A stretch of 51,997 nt of DNA from assembly GCA_964460035.1 (NCBI GenBank), contig CAYWPG010000027.1:1-51997 (forward strand). The letters are read 5' to 3'. Below are positions 49,540 to 51,997 of the stretch, piece by piece. The notes under the pieces were generated by a model. It was not told the origin of the DNA. It made no database searches and saw only the letters and a list, made by a program, of their open reading frames with translations. Made by a program: the position numbers and the translations under genes. This DNA is from CAYWPG01 sp964460035. Lineage in GTDB: Bacteria; Pseudomonadota; Gammaproteobacteria; Nitrococcales; AK92. Position 1 is the first letter of the stretch, and every line of letters starts with the position of its first letter.

Positions 49540-51642
49540 TCAGGACCCGATGACGCCGCCGTCCTCTTTCCAGATTACGACCGTGGCAGAACGCGGCGGC
49601 AGGTTGAGCGGATCGTGGTCAGGCCAAGAGCCCCGGGTTATGCCCGCTGCCCACTGTGCGGGGGTGGTGGTCGCTCCCGGATGCTGTACGTTGATGAACA
49701 TGGTACGCATGTCCGGAGTGGTGACCACGCCGGTGATCTCCTGGCCCAGCGGGCCGGTGAGGAAACGGCGAATCTCACCGGTGACCGGATCGGCGCAAAG
49801 CATCTGGTTGTTGCCGAACACTTTGTGGATACCGCTGTTCTGCGAGCCTTCGCCTATATCGGTCTGTATCCACAAGCGTCCTGCCGGATCGAACCATAGA
49901 CCGTCGGGGGCGGAGAAGATGTTGCTCGCATCCAGCGGGTCGCCCTTGAGGTCATAGCCGCGGTTCTTGGAGACGCCGCTGTCGCCGTCGTCGCCGGCCA
50001 GCACGAAGATTTCCCATTGGAAGGTCGTCGCCGCCGGATCGCCGCCGGCTTCGGTCCAGCGAATGATGTGGCCGTGCTGGTTGGGGCCGCGCGGATTGGG
50101 CGCGTGCTCATTGGCTTCGCTACGGCCCGTGTTGTTGGTCAGGGTGAAGTAGACGTCGAAGGTCTTCGGGTCCACCGCGCCCCATTCCGGCCTATCCATT
50201 TTGGTGGCGCCGACCACGTCGGCAGCCAGGCGGGTGTTCAGCAGTACATCGGCCTGGCTGACGAAGGGTATTTCCGCATCGGCGGTCAGACCGTTCTGGC
50301 CATGTATCAGCGGAATCCATTCGCCGGTGCCGTCGTCATTGAACTTGGCCACATACAGGGTGCCTTCGTCCAACAGATTGTCGGTCTTGGCGGTCGCGGC
50401 GTAAAAGTTTTTGCGGCTGACGAACTTGTAGATGTACTCGTTGGTGGCGTCGTCGCCCGAGTAGCAGACTACCGGCTTGCCTTCCTGCGCCGGTGCGAAC
50501 ACCACGCCTTCGTGAGCGAAGCGTCCCAGCGCCGTGCGCTTTTTCGGCACGTAGTTCGGATCGAAGGGGTCGACCTCTACCATCCAGCCGAAGCAGTTCG
50601 GCTCGTTGCGATAGTCGTCGGTGGCGCTGGCGCCGGTTGCCGTGGCGTTGAAGCGGATGAACTCATCCGCGCCGCCTTCCGCCTTCTCCCACGCGTAACG
50701 TCCCCGATTCGCCGTGCTGACGCCATAACGGGCATGCTCCCGCGGCGGTTTGGCGTCGTTGTTGTGGAAGTATCCGGCCCAGTTTTCCTCGGCCATCATG
50801 TAGGTGTTCCACGGAGTAACGCCATGCGCGCAGTTGTTCAGCGTGCCCCGTGTCATGGTACCGCTCGGGCTGTACTTGGTTTTCACCTTGTCGTCGCCAC
50901 GCACGGGTCCGGTCAGCTCCATGGGCGTGAGGCCGGTGATGCGGCGGTTTAGCGCATCGGGCTGCACGGCCCAGCGCCCGTCGATGCCTTTGCGGATACG
51001 GACGATAGTGACACCGTGGGCGTTCAGCTCCTTGAGGACTTCGTCGGCGTTGCGTGCCGTGCTGGTCGCGTTGTTCCAGATCTCGCCGCTGGCATCCAGG
51101 AAAGCGCTGCTGCTTAGCGCCTTGCCTCGATGGGAGGCGTGCAGGAAACGCGGTTCGACGTACTCGTGGTTCATCACCAGCAAGCCGTCGGCGGAACTGC
51201 CTTCAATGGGGAAGAAGTGCATGCCATCGTGGTGCATGCCGACCTGCATGGCTTGCTCTGCGCCGGTGTTGTTAATGGAAAACGCAGGGTAGGTGCCGGC
51301 GATCGGCGTGCCCCACGGCGCTAGCACGTGATAGCGATAGCCGGGCGGCACGACGATGGTGTCCGCCTCGCTGGTTGGAATAGGCTGAAAACCGAGCAGC
51401 GGTTGCTCGCCGCCGCCCGGGACATTGCGGTCTTTCTTCTTGTTATCGTCGCTGCCGCAGGCGCTCAATCCGATGCCGAACAGACCGACCATCGCAGCGC
51501 CTAAGCTGCCTTTGAGGATGGTACGGCGCGCTAGCCGCGTTTCCAGGATGCTGGCAAAGGTCGGGTTGTCGGAGTGGTTGCAGCAAGGCTCGTCGCCGTT
51601 GTCGAAAGTGGAGACAGAAGCGTTCTCGTTCTGGTGCATCAT
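49540..51642 (-). CDS. phoX: PhoX-family phosphatase (DUF839), Tat-exported
   Basis: The 700-residue precursor has the long N-terminal region typical of PhoX (DEPCCNHSDNPTFASILETR). A twin-arginine signal follows, ARRTILKG (Arg39, Arg40), then a hydrophobic stretch ending in GLSAC, which also fits a lipobox (Cys62). The body has family blocks VMNHEYVEPRFLHASH, AHGVTPWNTYMMAEENWAGY, GWMVEVDPFDP and DGLWFDPAGRLWIQTD. PhoX enzymes are calcium- and iron-dependent alkaline phosphatases. The second ATG (51639) has the better ribosome-site spacing. A weak Pho-box-like element is 62 bases upstream. Confidence 0.92.
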   Translation of the reverse strand: MMHQNENASVSTFDNGDEPCCNHSDNPTFASILETRLARRTILKGSLGAAMVGLFGIGLSACGSDDNKKKDRNVPGGGEQPLLGFQPIPTSEADTIVVPPGYRYHVLAPWGTPIAGTYPAFSINNTGAEQAMQVGMHHDGMHFFPIEGSSADGLLVMNHEYVEPRFLHASHRGKALSSSAFLDASGEIWNNATSTARNADEVLKELNAHGVTIVRIRKGIDGRWAVQPDALNRRITGLTPMELTGPVRGDDKVKTKYSPSGTMTRGTLNNCAHGVTPWNTYMMAEENWAGYFHNNDAKPPREHARYGVSTANRGRYAWEKAEGGADEFIRFNATATGASATDDYRNEPNCFGWMVEVDPFDPNYVPKKRTALGRFAHEGVVFAPAQEGKPVVCYSGDDATNEYIYKFVSRKNFYAATAKTDNLLDEGTLYVAKFNDDGTGEWIPLIHGQNGLTADAEIPFVSQADVLLNTRLAADVVGATKMDRPEWGAVDPKTFDVYFTLTNNTGRSEANEHAPNPRGPNQHGHIIRWTEAGGDPAATTFQWEIFVLAGDDGDSGVSKNRGYDLKGDPLDASNIFSAPDGLWFDPAGRLWIQTDIGEGSQNSGIHKVFGNNQMLCADPVTGEIRRFLTGPLGQEITGVVTTPDMRTMFINVQHPGATTTPAQWAAGITRGSWPDHDPLNLPPRSATVVIWKEDGGVIGS

Positions 51643-51997
51643 GCATCCTCTTATTCAGGGGCCTGGACGAGGACAGACAATGCACCGGCGGCATTGCAGC
51701 AGCATGACGAAGAGACGACAGAACGGAGGCGGGTAGGTGACAAGGAGTTGACGAGGGCTGCGGATGCGCCTTCGTCGTTCAACTCGCCGGCGCGGGCAGG
51801 CGCAGCCGGCTAATTGCGGTGCGGCCGCGCCGAGTCGCGGTATGCGGCGAGCGGACCAGGAGGCAAGACAGTTGGCGCTGCCATGCGCCGGATCATGCGC
51901 AGCGCCAACGCAGGTGCGATCCGATGAGAACGGGCCTCAGTGCGGGAGTGTCCTGAATTCTGTGTGCGAGCCGGTAGTTGAGTCAGTCGCTCAGCGT
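51643..51997. other. Region upstream of phoX to the window edge
   Basis: This 355-base stretch contains the candidate Pho box (51704-51721). A reverse frame enters from the right edge and stops near 51810, but its composition is unlike a protein, so I do not call it. Confidence 0.4.
51704..51721 (-). promoter_or_regulatory. Pho-box-like element upstream of phoX
   Basis: On the reverse strand, CTGTCGT-CTCT-TCGTCAT matches 11 of 14 positions of two CTGTCAT half-sites with the correct four-base spacer. It lies 62 bases before the phoX start. PhoB control would suit a PhoX phosphatase; the match is modest. Confidence 0.3.

Noticed and set aside
51810..51997. Partial reverse frame entering from the right edge
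   Set aside because: About 60 Arg/Ala/Pro-rich residues without motif; likely chance in GC-rich DNA.

Overview
The window looks like chromosomal DNA from a moderately GC-rich gammaproteobacterium. The clues are HrpB helicase, a YcbL-type metallo-beta-lactamase protein, cobalamin-dependent MetH, a Tat system component, beta-class glutathione transferase, ROK-independent glucokinase and REP-like intergenic repeats. I cannot name the genus; a Chromatiales or Ectothiorhodospiraceae-like relative would fit. There is no rRNA, tRNA, CRISPR array, transposase or phage gene. Most of it is housekeeping and sensory genes in short operons on both strands.

Layout. 0-6 kb: the start of a chemoreceptor running off the left edge, a 1.1 kb stretch without a convincing gene, hrpB flanked on both sides by perfect DnaA boxes, a YcbL-like hydrolase and a small Cys-containing protein. 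6.8-10.2 kb: a branched-chain amino acid-type ABC operon (binding protein, LivH, LivM) ending in a strong terminator; LivM carries a C-terminal zinc ribbon. 10.3-20.3 kb: a PAS histidine kinase, an aminopropyltransferase resembling eukaryotic spermine synthase with a long structured leader, an NADPH:quinone-type oxidoreductase, a MASE1-PAS-GGDEF-EAL protein, a Gdx/SugE exporter, a glutathione transferase, a LysR regulator and an ABM-domain protein.

20.7-32.6 kb: the most accessory-looking block. A 1658-residue Ser/Thr kinase-ATPase-GAF-GGDEF protein converges on a 933-residue SARP/BTAD regulator with a degenerate cyclase domain and an ATPase. That regulator is divergent from a large lipoprotein of unknown function. 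An EmrE-type exporter and a frameshifted beta-propeller lipoprotein follow. 33-38 kb: an isochorismatase-like hydrolase, a DUF421 membrane protein, and an acyl-CoA ligase-livG-livF operon that probably supplies the ATPases missing from the 6.8 kb transporter. 38-44 kb: ketopantoate reductase, a NodI/NodJ-type ABC exporter, glucokinase and an MFS transporter. 44-52 kb: metH, a diacylglycerol kinase-like lipid kinase, and a phoX-tatA pair in which a Tat-exported phosphatase sits directly upstream of a Tat pore subunit.

Read as a whole, the window is rich in signalling (chemoreceptor, histidine kinase, two GGDEF proteins, STAND-like regulator) and membrane transport. The points most worth checking are the kinase/SARP/lipoprotein block, the split Liv system with its zinc-ribbon permease, the spermine synthase-like gene and its leader, the DnaA-box loci around hrpB, and the phoX-tatA pairing. 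All assignments are by eye from translated sequence; no database search was possible.
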